Origin: Liolophura sinensis
Lineage: Eukaryota > Mollusca > Polyplacophora > Chitonida > Chitonidae
Length of the DNA stretch: 64,000 nt
Direction: 5' to 3'
Assembly: GCF_032854445.1 (NCBI RefSeq)
Contig: NC_088300.1
Location: forward strand, 7,070,001-7,134,000
Position numbers and translations under genes: made by a program. This document shows positions 13,433-23,382 of this stretch, piece by piece (within the stretch, counting starts at the first letter, position 1; each line of letters starts with the position of its first letter). The notes beneath the pieces were generated by a model. The model ran no database searches. It was not told the origin of the DNA and saw nothing but the letters and a program-made list of their open reading frames with translations.

Positions 13433-15060
13433 ATTTTTCCTTTCTTGGGTACTTCTTATTTACATTATGCAATTCATCATTTTTTGTGAAATTTACCTTG
13501 ATCAACCTGTAGATTGTGCAACCAACCTCAGTGCTTGACACTGAGACACTGCATGTTTATGAGTTTATCTCAGTTTTACACTGGTAACCCATTACACGTA
13601 CAACCACATCAGCTAGGCTTTAGTTATCTCACAACACTTTGTCCACTAATAACACTCACTTCAAAAAATGTTCAAACAGTATGTGCATTTTGGATTTTTT
13701 TGTGAAACAGGAATGTATATTTTAAAACAAAAAAAGTTTCCTTCTTTTTATATCTGAAAAAAGTTTTGCAATAAGACTTATATGAGCTGTTAGGTACTCC
13801 AGTGTATTTGTTCTTCACACTTCACACCTTCTTCACACTTCGCACCTTCAGTCTTTACACTCACACTTCCACTCTTCATACCTTCACACTTCACACTGGC
13901 GGCAATAACCACAAAAATTTACTACATGTTGTTCACACCGTTGGTGAAATGGACATATATTTGCTGAGGAGAAGAATAGTCCCCTTGGTGTTGTTGAGAC
14001 ATGTGGACACCAGAACAAATGTCAATAAAACTAACAGTAGAGGTTTGTGGTTTACTGCTCTCAGTGTAATCATGCCTTCACAGTGTGTGCCAGCTCATAA
14101 CAGCTAACATCATCTCCTGCTCACTTTCTCCACATTTAGTTCTGGATACTGTCTTCTGCTTTTTTTCCTTTGTTTTTTTCATAGTGGGCAGAAAGGCTGC
14201 CTAAAATATCCCCCACCCCCCTCTCCAGGCACTGGGTTTAGCTCTCCTGTTCACTCAGCATGATTATACTCCCACCACCATAACATATACAGGCAGTGAA
14301 ACTCTCATAACCCCACAACCACCTGTCCATACCATCCTAATCTTACCACACAGGTTTCAGAGATCAGTAGACTTGGCAAGAACTGTCAAGTGTCTGACAT
14401 TATTCAGCTCTCTGACTGACTGACTGGAGATATGGCTGTTATTTAAATGTAAATCTAATCCATGTACAATCATGTCTGTTAAAACTGTACATATGACAGT
14501 GTCCCCTGGGACTTCATATACAGTTGTAGCAAATCATGTTGAGTTCCATTGTTTAGAGGTTCAATACTTTTTTTCAACCGTGTTAATAGTACAATCAATG
14601 AAACTAAATTAAACCAAACAAATTATGAAAAAACACCTGTGATAAGCTTGCTCAGTTATATAGCCCACTGAAATGATACCACAAAACTCCTTTGGTTATT
14701 CCCTTCCAATATCTTTCCTAACTTAAAACCCGAACCATAAACAAAGTCTCTTCAGTAACAGATCAATTGTCAGCTTGGAGCATTGCACATACATTTAGTT
14801 ATTTATAACATTTTACAATGCCTGATTAAAAGCAGAAATAAATCCGCACATATCAGGTTAGATGGAGCCATTGTACTATAATAATTACGACAGATTACGG
14901 TAATATTTTTCTTATCATAGTATCAATTATATCAGACTGAAAGCCTGCACACCCACAAAAATTTTGTTAAGTACTGGACGCAAAATATGAGCAAATTACG
15001 TTACCCACCACAACTTGCAATAAAAGGGCAACAACAACTTGTTCTCGTTCAGTTTGAAAC
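13433..15060. other. non-coding stretch, nothing firm
   Basis: Includes a CTTCACACTTCACACC-like short repeat at 13813-13900. No exon recognised. If the gene beginning at 15279 runs leftward, this is its first coding intron. Confidence 0.4.
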
Positions 15061-15108
15061 ATTTTTGGTCTAGCCACGAAATCAAATCGATGGAGTGTGC
15101 ACACTTAC

Positions 15109-15279
15109 TTTCTGCCCAAGGGCCTGTCGTATTTTCATGGCTTGAGACTTGAATCTTTCCAAGGAGGACTCAAGCGTTTCATAGCGACTCTTCCAATCAA
15201 TGTCCGGCTCGTCAGTCTTCGCCGCAGTGGCGCCATTTTCTTTCACAACGTCGTCGTCACCAGCCGCTTCCTCAGTCAT
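15109..15279 (-). CDS. first coding exon of an unidentified coiled-coil protein (partial gene)
   Basis: A minus-strand exon of 57 codons begins with ATG at 15279 and ends in phase 0 before a strong donor (CAGAAA|GTAAGTGT). The 5' edge has a good acceptor (CTGGACCACAG) about 18 bases before the ATG, so a non-coding exon should lie upstream. The first 26 residues are acidic and disordered (MTEEAAGDDDVV). The rest, from DIDWKSRYETLESS to MKIRQALGQK, shows heptad-like spacing of hydrophobic residues typical of the start of a long coiled coil, as in golgins or tethering proteins. I could not identify the family. Later exons would be to the left; none could be recognised in 1-15 kb. CG-rich codon use sets it apart from its surroundings. 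Confidence 0.62.
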
Positions 15280-15297
15280 CCTTCTCACAAAGCCTCT
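15280..15297 (-). promoter_or_regulatory. 5' UTR segment and splice acceptor of the coiled-coil gene
   Basis: AGAGGCTTTGTGAGAAGG separates the acceptor AG from the first ATG. The same frame has GTG but no ATG here, so 15279 is the likely start. Confidence 0.5.
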
Positions 15298-15535
15298 CTG
15301 TGGTCCAGAAAAAAATACACCACGAATCAGTACATTGACAGACTGAGTGTTTGATCTTCCAAGACATCTTGGAACAATATTTTGTATGCCATGTTTATTT
15401 GTGTCTGTTTACTATTAAAACATTCATATACTTTCCGATTAATCAAAAGCAAAATAATCAACACCTTTGTCAACATTTTTTCCCTTTTAAGGCAGTAACC
15501 AAGTTTATGAGATAAGGAAGCCGGTCAGAGATCAA

Positions 15536-16336
15536 GTACATGAGTGTAGTGTTCCCGGCCTGTTATACCAAGTACATGAGTGTAGTGTTCCCGGCCTGTT
15601 ACACCAAGTACATGAGTGTAGTGTTCCCGGCCTGTTATACCAAGTGCATGAGTGTAGTGTTCCCGGCCTGTTATACCAAGTACATGAGTGCAGTGTTCCC
15701 GGCCTGTTACACCAAGTACATGAGTGTAGTGTTCCCAGCCTGTTATACCAAGTACATGAGTGTAGTGTTCCTGGTCTGGCATACCAAGTACATGCGTGCA
15801 GTGTTCCCGGCCTGTTATACCAAGTACATGAGTGTAGTGTTCCCGGCCTGTTATACCAAGTACACGAGTGTAGTGTTCCCGGCCTGTTATACCAAGTACG
15901 TGAGTGCAGTGTTCCCGGCCTGTTATACCAAGTACATGAGTGTAGTGTTCCCGGCCTGTTATACCAAGTACATGAGTGGAGTGTTCCCGGCCTGTTATAC
16001 CAAGTACATGAGTGTAGTGTTCCCGGCCTGTTATACCAATTACATGAGTGCAGTGTTCCCGGCCTAGTATACCAAGTACATGAGTGCAATGTTTCCGGCC
16101 TGTTATACCAAGTACATGAGTGGAGTGTTCCTGGTCTGGTATATCAAGTACATGAGTGTACTGTTCCTGGTCTGGTATACCAAGTACATGAGTGGAGTGT
16201 TCCTGGTCTGGCATACCAAGTACATGAGTGCAGTGTTCTGGGCCTGGTATACCAAGTACATGAGTGCAGTGTTCCCAGCCTGTTATACCAAGTACATGAG
16301 TGTAGTGTTCCCGGTCTGGTATACCAAGTACATGAC
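15536..16336. repeat. 36-bp minisatellite
   Basis: About 22 copies of a 36-bp unit (TGAGTGTAGTGTTCCCGGCC then TGTTATACCAAGTACA). The right part carries a subtype with CTGGTCTGG. With 36 = 12 codons and no stops, long frames run on both strands (plus motif MSVVFPACYTKY); none has other gene features. Confidence 0.95.
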
Positions 16337-16379
16337 CAATCTCACCCGAAATAGATGAAAGTTAAAAGAATATTTCACT

Positions 16380-16475
16380 TGTCAATGGCAGACACCATTA
16401 TGGTGGGAGAAAACTGGGCAGTGTCAGGAGGAATCTGATGACCATATGCAGGTTGCTGCCAGACCTTTCCATGAA
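16380..16475 (-). mobile_element. degenerate SINE fragment (family A)
   Basis: CACCATTATGGTGGGAGAAA, then CATATGCAGGTTGCTGCCAG, match the reverse complement of the body of the family A SINE described at 20541, with many changes. Confidence 0.55.
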
Positions 16476-16657
16476 TGACCACCAATAATTTAGTACGTAT
16501 GGACTTATTGACCATTTTGGAAAATATAAATAAATAAAACAACCAAATACAAACATAATCATGAATCCATTTAGTCTGCACAGTGGGGGTTTTGTTTCAT
16601 ACCCCAATGAACTGAAAAAAAAGTTACAGTCAATACTTTATATTTACTAATTTATGT

Positions 16658-16938
16658 GATCGGTGTTTTTACGCCATACTCAAGAATATTTCACTTATAT
16701 GACGGCGACAAGCATTATGGTGGGAGGAAACCGGGCAACGCCCGGGGGAAACCACGACCATCCGCAGGTTGCGGGAAGACTTTCCCAATCTTTTATATGA
16801 ACCTACAGCAACCCATGGATGGTCGTGGGTTTCTTTCGGGCTCTGGCTGGTTTCCTCCCATCATAATGCTGATCGCCGTCGTGTAAGTGAAATTTTCTTG
16901 CGTACGGCATAAAACACCAATCTAATAAATAAATAAAT
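16658..16938. mobile_element. two family A SINE 3' halves in inverted, head-to-head orientation
   Basis: The left half (16658-16790) reads as the minus-strand tail and body: GGTGTTTTTACGCC, CAAGAATATTTCACTTATA, GGGAGGAAACCGGGC, CATCCGCAGGTTGC. The right half (16815-16938) is the plus-strand body and tail: GGATGGTCGTGGGTTTC, CATAATGCTGATCGCCGTCG, GTAAGTGAAATTTTCTTG, AAACACCAATCTAATAAATA. They are separated by about 25 bp and could pair as a long imperfect hairpin. Neither keeps the tRNA-like head. Confidence 0.85.
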
Positions 16939-19860
16939 CTATATGAACCTAGATTGTGTTAAGCTTACAAGCAACTGATAACAAAGATTTAATAATTATG
17001 ACTTGCCGCATCTGTGATTTTGAGAAATAAGTCATGAGACACAATCAGTCAATCAGTCAACAGTGGTCTTACTGCTAATGTTTGAAAATCAACTTTAAGC
17101 TTTAACACAAGACAAAGCTTCTACAGAGTCACATGTAGATGTGTTTAATTGTGCTCCTAGATATATCAATATTAAATATAGTATAAACCCAAAATCCTCT
17201 TGCCACAGTCAATCTGCCCTTCACCAACCAGATCTTGTGTTCAAGCTCAGTCCTCACTTGATTGGCTGTAGATTTACAACAGAATGCTTCTCAGCTACAA
17301 GGCCCAAGGTATGGTTTCCCCTTAGCTACATGTACATGTAAATTCAGTTTCCTCAACCCATAAACCTCACTAGTTCATGTAAATGAACAATCCCCAGTAC
17401 TACCCATGTTAAACACAAATCAGAAGTATAAACAAACAAACAAAGCTGTATCAAACAGAAGACTCCTGTACTTACAGGTTTTTTTGTCAAAAAAAGTCAA
17501 TGCTGCATACTAATACTTTAAAAAGGCTGTGAGAATGGGGTTTGTATGCCTGGCGAATAGTGCGATGAACATTATGTTTATAGCATCTGTTCATTAAATG
17601 TAAATTGCATATACACAATACAGGTATGCGTGTAATAAACATGAATGATGTATAACAGGTCAAGAAGTGTCAGATATTTGACAGAAGCATGCAGTTCAAT
17701 GAGGTTTATACTTACATGTACATATGTACACTTACACAGATCACTGGGGCAAGTCAAATCTGGGCTGTTAGGTGTACATAACATCATCAACATCATCGAA
17801 TTTGACAAAGATTCTCTGGAATGTGGAGCATGTGTTTCCCAACATGTGATGTGACAAAGTGGTGTTCTCAACTGTCACACACCAAGCCAACTCTGGATGT
17901 GTGGGTGTGTAACACTCAGCCTAAACTGTTAGGCAAACTAAGGAGAGAGTTGGACAGGTTAGGAGCCCTGGCTGCAGAGCCCTGGCAAGGGAGATTTTAA
18001 GGGCATACACTGGCCAGTTAAGGGAGAGATGATGTTGGGGGGGAGGGAGGGGGCTGATGTGTACAGAGAGCAGCTGGCAGCTGTGCCCAGGCCCCCAAAA
18101 CTCCAGCCAGAAGGCTGCAAAGCTATCAGGAAGTGTTTTGTTTTGGTAGCAGTAGATACCTCACAGTAAACCTAGGTCAGTCTCTGACTTAGACATAACC
18201 AGCCAGAAAACTGTATCCGGATTTCCCCATGTCAGCATTCCCATTCCACCTCTCTTCTCATACACAACAGCTTAAAAGCACATAATTATATAGATATGTA
18301 CACATTTTTTCAGTCTCATTTTATTTTGAAAAGTTGGGTATAACCATACACCCAAAGATCCAATTTAATTCAATGTTCACTGCAAAACCCAGGGTTACAC
18401 TGAGTGTTAGAAAGAGATCAAATGTTTACAAGAGAGAGGCATATAAAATGAAACAGAGCAGTAAGGGTAAAGTAAGATTTATTTATTTGACTTGTGTTTT
18501 ATGGGGTAAAATATAAAGAGGAAAGGTGCGTAATGTTACATAGTGCAAAGTGATTTATTAATAATGCATGATACATATCATAAATGTTAGGATGCCTTTA
18601 AACTCTTAGTTTAAGCATGTGAATGTAAATACTATAAAATACTATGTATTTAACCAGGTCACATGCCTGTGTATACATATAATAAATGCTATGATATCAA
18701 ACAAGGCAAAAGTGTACCCGCATAATAATTACTATGGTATCTGACCAGGACACCGTAACATGTCTGTATATTCCCATATTAAATAAATGTGCAGCATATG
18801 TATTTTTTTTTCTGCAACATCTTTGCTCCCAATAATCAAACTTTGTATATACACTATCAGTTTCATAATATGTAGCACTCTAGCTGACCACTTGATCAAG
18901 GACCCTGGATGCTCTTCCAAACTGAGAATTACTAAAACTAAGTACCACAAAAACCATGGCAAGATAAATGTACAATCAATATCTCATTTCAATAAGTCTG
19001 TGATGGGAAGTAAATATGCATCTAATCTACATAAACATGAATTTATATTGGATACAGCATGCCTAAACAGGAAGGCGATGCAAACCCTTATATGGCCTTG
19101 TACATAAAAAACATCAAGTTGATAAGAAAAAATTGGTTAAGTTGAAAGCTGGCCACAAATAAAACAAAAAACAAATTAATAAAACAAAGACCCCCCCCCA
19201 ACCACCACCGCCAAAAAAACAATATAGCCGACATATTTCTTTTCAAATTTACCCCGCCCTGATGGAAATAGGTGAGGTTCCTGATCCTTAAAGGTTTCAG
19301 TTTCATTTTTTATCATAGCAACCTGAATATGGACCCAATTTAGTACCTACATGTGCATCTTTATAAGTGAATGTGTCAGGGCATTGATACAAGAAATTCC
19401 ACTACAGAACTGTTTGTTTACCAACCTAATGAAACAGGCCCCTAGAGGTAGACATTCTGGCCACAGCTTGCCATGTTTCTGGTCCAAAGAAATCCATTAG
19501 CAATGCATAAATATTTGGATTGAGAATATTTTGGAGGGCAACGACTCCATACATTGTACATGAGCATTCCCATATTCCCGTAAGGCACTATTTTCTCCCT
19601 GCTTATATTAGTGCATGCATCCTATTATTGTAAAGCTAGATTCCTATAATGGTGTTACACCCAAAGCATCAGGCTAAGGATGTACACATTATACAGAATG
19701 CATGTGACAGATCTAACATGTAGTTAGTTCTCCTCCATACTTGCCTGGAGAGGCTTAACTACATGTATACCAAACAATAAGAAGTAAGACAATTTTTGGT
19801 TACATTAACATTATATCTACATGCACATATGATCACATGATCATATAACACAATATCTAC
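16939..19860. other. non-coding stretch, nothing recognised
   Basis: AT-rich sequence with scattered ACATGTACATGT motifs and a C-run at 19190-19200. Short open frames have no recognisable content. Confidence 0.4.
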
Positions 19861-19863
19861 ATG

Positions 19864-19927
<64 letters not shown>

Positions 19928-19930
19928 CAT
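19861..19930. repeat. 70-bp perfect AT palindrome
   Basis: An (AT)n run of about 55 bp is flanked by ATGATC on the left and GATCAT on the right, so the whole 70 bp is self-complementary and could extrude as a cruciform. It is also a dinucleotide microsatellite and probably length-polymorphic. Confidence 0.95.
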
Positions 19931-20023
19931 AATGTGAAGTTATTAAGTATGCTTTCTGAGTTAATCAGAAATGATATCTGCATATGAAAATTTCTTTTCT
20001 GCTGATTTAATTCCCCCTATTTA

Positions 20024-20361
20024 GACCGGCCCGGATAGCACAGTTGGTAGAGCGTCCGCTTCAGGACCGGTAGATCCAGGATCAATCCTTGATCGAGTTA
20101 CACCTAAGACGCTTGGCGTTCAGCATGAAGGGGATAGTGCAACGACTGGTTGACCCGTATCAGTATAATGGCTTGGGCGGGCGGCTTACTTGCCTTCGGT
20201 AAGTCGTCTCAGTGAAGCAGCACTAAATGAAAGAGCGGTGGAAATCTGTCCTGCAACAAGGAGGCACATTACACGTGCATGCACCCTAAGAATTCCTTCG
20301 TCGTCATATGACTGGAAAATTGTTGAGTACGACGTTAAACCCCAAGCACTCACTCACTTAC
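20024..20361 (+). mobile_element. complete SINE, family B (tRNA-derived), with target-site duplication
   Basis: The head resembles a tRNA gene: an A-box-like TAGCACAGTTGGTAGAG at 20037 and a B-box-like GGATCAATCC at 20078. The body includes CAACGACTGGTTGACCCGTA and ends TTGTTGAGTACGACGTTAAA CCCC with a CACTCACTCACT tail. A 12-bp target duplication, TCCCCCTATTTA, flanks it (20012-20023 and 20362-20373), showing insertion by target-primed reverse transcription. It depends on a LINE for movement; no LINE is in the window. Confidence 0.93.
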
Positions 20362-20540
20362 TCCCCCTATTTATACTGGGTGTTTTTGTACAGACTAGAA
20401 TCTAGCAAATAAGCAGACTCAGAGAAATAATCTACCTTGATTCTCTAATATAAGAAATATTATTAAAAATAGTATTTCTCTAATTATACATGATTGTGGC
20501 AGAGTGTATTTCAGGAGTGTATTTAACTTGAATGCCACAG

Positions 20541-20807
20541 CGGGGCCTCCGTGGCTCAGTCGGTTAGCGCGCTAGCGCAGCGTAATGACCCAGGAGTCTC
20601 TCACCAATGCGGTCGCTGTGAGTTCAAGTCCAGTTCATGCTGGCTTCCTCTCCGGCCGTACGTGGGAAGGTCTGCCAGCAACCTGCGGATGGTTGTGGGT
20701 TTCCCCCGGGATGTGCCCGGTTTCCACCCACTATAATGCTGGCCGCCGTCGTATAAGTGAAATATTCTTGAGTACGGCGTAAAACACCAATCAAATAAAT
20801 AAATAAA
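20541..20807 (+). mobile_element. complete SINE, family A (tRNA-derived), with target-site duplication
   Basis: This is the best copy of the main SINE of the window. The head has A box TGGCTCAGTCGG (20552) and B box GAGTTCAAGTCC. The body has GGAAGGTCTGCCAGCAACC, GTGGGTTTCCCCCGGG and CATAATGCTGGCCGCCGTCG; the tail is GAAATATTCTTGAGTACGGC, AAAACACCAATCAAATAAAT and (AAAT)n. A 13-bp target duplication TTGAATGCCACAG lies at 20528-20540 and 20808-20820. An open frame of about 60 codons inside it is not a gene. Confidence 0.95.
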
Positions 20808-20820
20808 TTGAATGCCACAG

Positions 20821-22285
20821 CTGATCTTGTAGGAGCTAGTTTCATCTATAACTCTGTCACTGATTCTTGAATGACATGGCTTTTGAAAATGCACCATAGA
20901 GCAGGAAACAGTGCACACATTTCTGTCCTGTGATGGCTATACAAACACAAGAAACTAAATTCCAGCCATACATCTGATATGCCACATGACCTGTTACACA
21001 AATGTTTTGTAAACAATATTTTTTGACATATAAGAACTGATAAGAAATAATGTTTATATCCAATAAAACAAAAGGGCAATTCACTTAAAGATGGACCAGA
21101 GTCCACAAATACAAAATTATCTTTTTGCAGGATGTTGCCGATATTATGAATTTATTTTTGTTTCACTTTAGGTGCATTGGAAGCAGATTCTCAATATTAT
21201 ATTTAATACGTGGCAAATTCACCTTAGCTTAATATATGAGAGAGAGATGAGGATAGAATCGCACAACAGACTTCCAAATCTGGTGTGATACACAGACTAA
21301 TTTCACTAAATCCTTGTGCAATTACAAGTTGGCCGATTGTGCACAGTGTGTTCTTCTAGTAAGGGTTCGTTGAGGGGAGACACACATAACACATATGATT
21401 ATCAACCTTCAGGCATTTCTATCCAACAGAGAAATCCAATTATCCAGTGGCTTACCTTTATGTAATGTTGTGGCAATCTTCAATTCACATAAATATTCTG
21501 GGCTAGCTTGTGAAGGTGACCTGTTCCATACAAATAGGAGAAATAATTTGTACACTTAATGTCAACATTAGGTTGTATTTTGATCCTAAAATTGAGAGAT
21601 GTCAAAAATAAAAGAAATATGAAGGAGAATTCTCAGCATGAATGAATGATTAATGGGCTTAATGCTACATTGTGTGTTGTTTTGTTTTTTCACTTTCCTT
21701 TAGAATTTTTCACCTACACCATGGTGGCTAGCACACATGTAATATGGCTGGAGGAAACCAAAATGTCTGGAGTAAACCTCCAGCATTTCTAAATTATCTA
21801 AAGTGATAAGATATAAATACACACTGTAACTGCAAACGTTTGCACAATTCTACATGTCACACTGGTAGAAGGCAAGTGGTCTCCAGTGAGCTTCGTATAA
21901 GGTTACTAAGGAGCATCATTGGCTGCTTATTGCCACCAAGGCTCCAAGAGCAATGCAAGCTGGGAATCTTGAAAATTCCATGCCCAAGAATAGTGTTAAA
22001 CTCAAGTTTCAAGTGACTTAGTGAATGACAAGTAAGTACCTAAACTACTTGACCCCTACCTACCCCAATGTCTGTTCCAATCACAATATTTCAGCCACTG
22101 TCAGAGTGAAACTGAAACATGACTAACCCACTGATGCACTTCCCAATGAGCTACCATGGTTAACTGATGCAATGTCAACTGAATGCAGCTTTCACTGCTC
22201 TTGGCTGGGCCTTTAATCAGGAGGACAGTCAAGTACTTGGCAAAGAGAGATGGTTTAATATAGTTATTCCAATTTCCTGCATCCA
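20821..22285. other. non-coding stretch, nothing firm
   Basis: No exon recognised. The segment around 21860-21970 (CAAGTGGTCTCCAGTGAGC) resembles another at 51690-51790, so an old interspersed repeat may be present. Confidence 0.35.
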
Positions 22286-22365
22286 TATACCTGGACACTG
22301 TCATATCTAAATGAAATGTTCTTGAGTACACCATTAAATGTTAATCCAATAAATGAAATAAATAA
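22286..22365 (+). mobile_element. degenerate SINE family A tail
   Basis: ATCTAAATGAAATGTTCTTG, AGTACACCATTAAATGTTAA and CCAATAAATGAAATAAAT match the 3' end of family A with many substitutions. Confidence 0.6.
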
Positions 22366-23100
22366 GTCAATGTGTCATAATGTATACAAATATAGACTTT
22401 TCATGACCTATGCATGTTTTTACTATGTACACATGTGGACCAAGGTGTAGGTGTATGTCTTCAGGCCTCTAGTTCACATGTCAGGTTTATGAGTGGAGGA
22501 AAACCAAGTAACCAGAGGAAACCAGTAACTTTCTGTAGGTGTCTAACGACTCTCTTGGCTTAAAGCCAGAGTAAAATAGGCAAGAGATGAAATCAAGCGC
22601 ACGATCACACTGGTCAAGGGAATTATATTAGTAGTGAGTAGACACTTCATCCATCATGTTTGTTGTAAAGCAGCCATATAACTTAAGCACTGTGTCTACT
22701 GTGGTAATGACAGTAGCAAATACTGTAACTTTTACAAGTATACAACACTGCATGGCATATAACATTTCTATTATTTGACCACTAGTCAAAATAGATGCAC
22801 AATCAACAGATTGAAAGTTGAAAGGTAAAATTATACTTTAAAAATAAACAAACTATTTCGCTCTCAGCTTTGAAAGCAGAACCAAAACTTTTTCAAGAGT
22901 GACTGCCGTCCAATTCAGCGCCAGAGTTGTAGGTGACGAAATTTGGTCATCGAATGACAGTCATGTGAGAATATTTCTCAATAAACTTGTCAAATTCCAA
23001 GCTATCAAACCATGTTTACAAGACGATCATCTGCGATCAAAATAATATAGAAAGTTCCACTCCGGATAGGAATGGCACGACATACTTAGCCATACAGACA
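22366..23100. other. non-coding stretch, nothing recognised
   Basis: No exon, promoter motif or repeat family identified. Confidence 0.35.
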
Positions 23101-23382
23101 AATGAAGTGAGGTTTAAACCGTATGCTTACCTAGCGACTCCGTGACGTTTAAAAGTATGTCATATCCATGTGGACATGCGTCTTGCAAGATTCCTGAGGA
23201 TGTAGATAAAAGTGGGGCAGTAACTTTTAGTCGTAGGATTTACCTCCCTTAAATCACTTGCGAAGGGATCGTCTGTCGACGAAGGCGAGAGATCAAAGAT
23301 CACCGGGTGAAATGGAGAGATAATCCAAAGTCTTCTTCATATGGTTGAATGCTCCTGCACAAACACAGGGAAAGGATTGGAG
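23101..23382. promoter_or_regulatory. putative shared (bidirectional) promoter with two opposed first exons
   Basis: This segment has more CG dinucleotides than its surroundings. It carries a minus-strand donor (GTCGCTAG|GTAAGCATAC, exon ending at 23131) and a plus-strand donor (GGATTGGAG|GTAAGAAAAG, exon ending at 23382). The plus exon could be the non-coding first exon of the nuclear receptor, whose coding exon has an acceptor (GCTGTTACAG) at 26491. The minus exon could be the first exon of the coiled-coil gene, which has an acceptor just before its ATG at 15279. No TATA box is evident. The whole interpretation is inference from splice signals and composition. Confidence 0.4.

Noticed and set aside
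15525-16358. Long frames on both strands with 12-residue repeats
   Set aside because: Product of the 36-bp minisatellite; open in several frames at once.
20541-20640. tRNA gene
   Set aside because: The A and B boxes belong to a SINE head; the sequence does not fold into a full cloverleaf with a matched acceptor stem and is followed by the SINE body.
20551-20782. Open frames around 20.6 kb, and the similar ones at 49.5, 55.2 and 56.8 kb
   Set aside because: Internal frames of family A SINEs.
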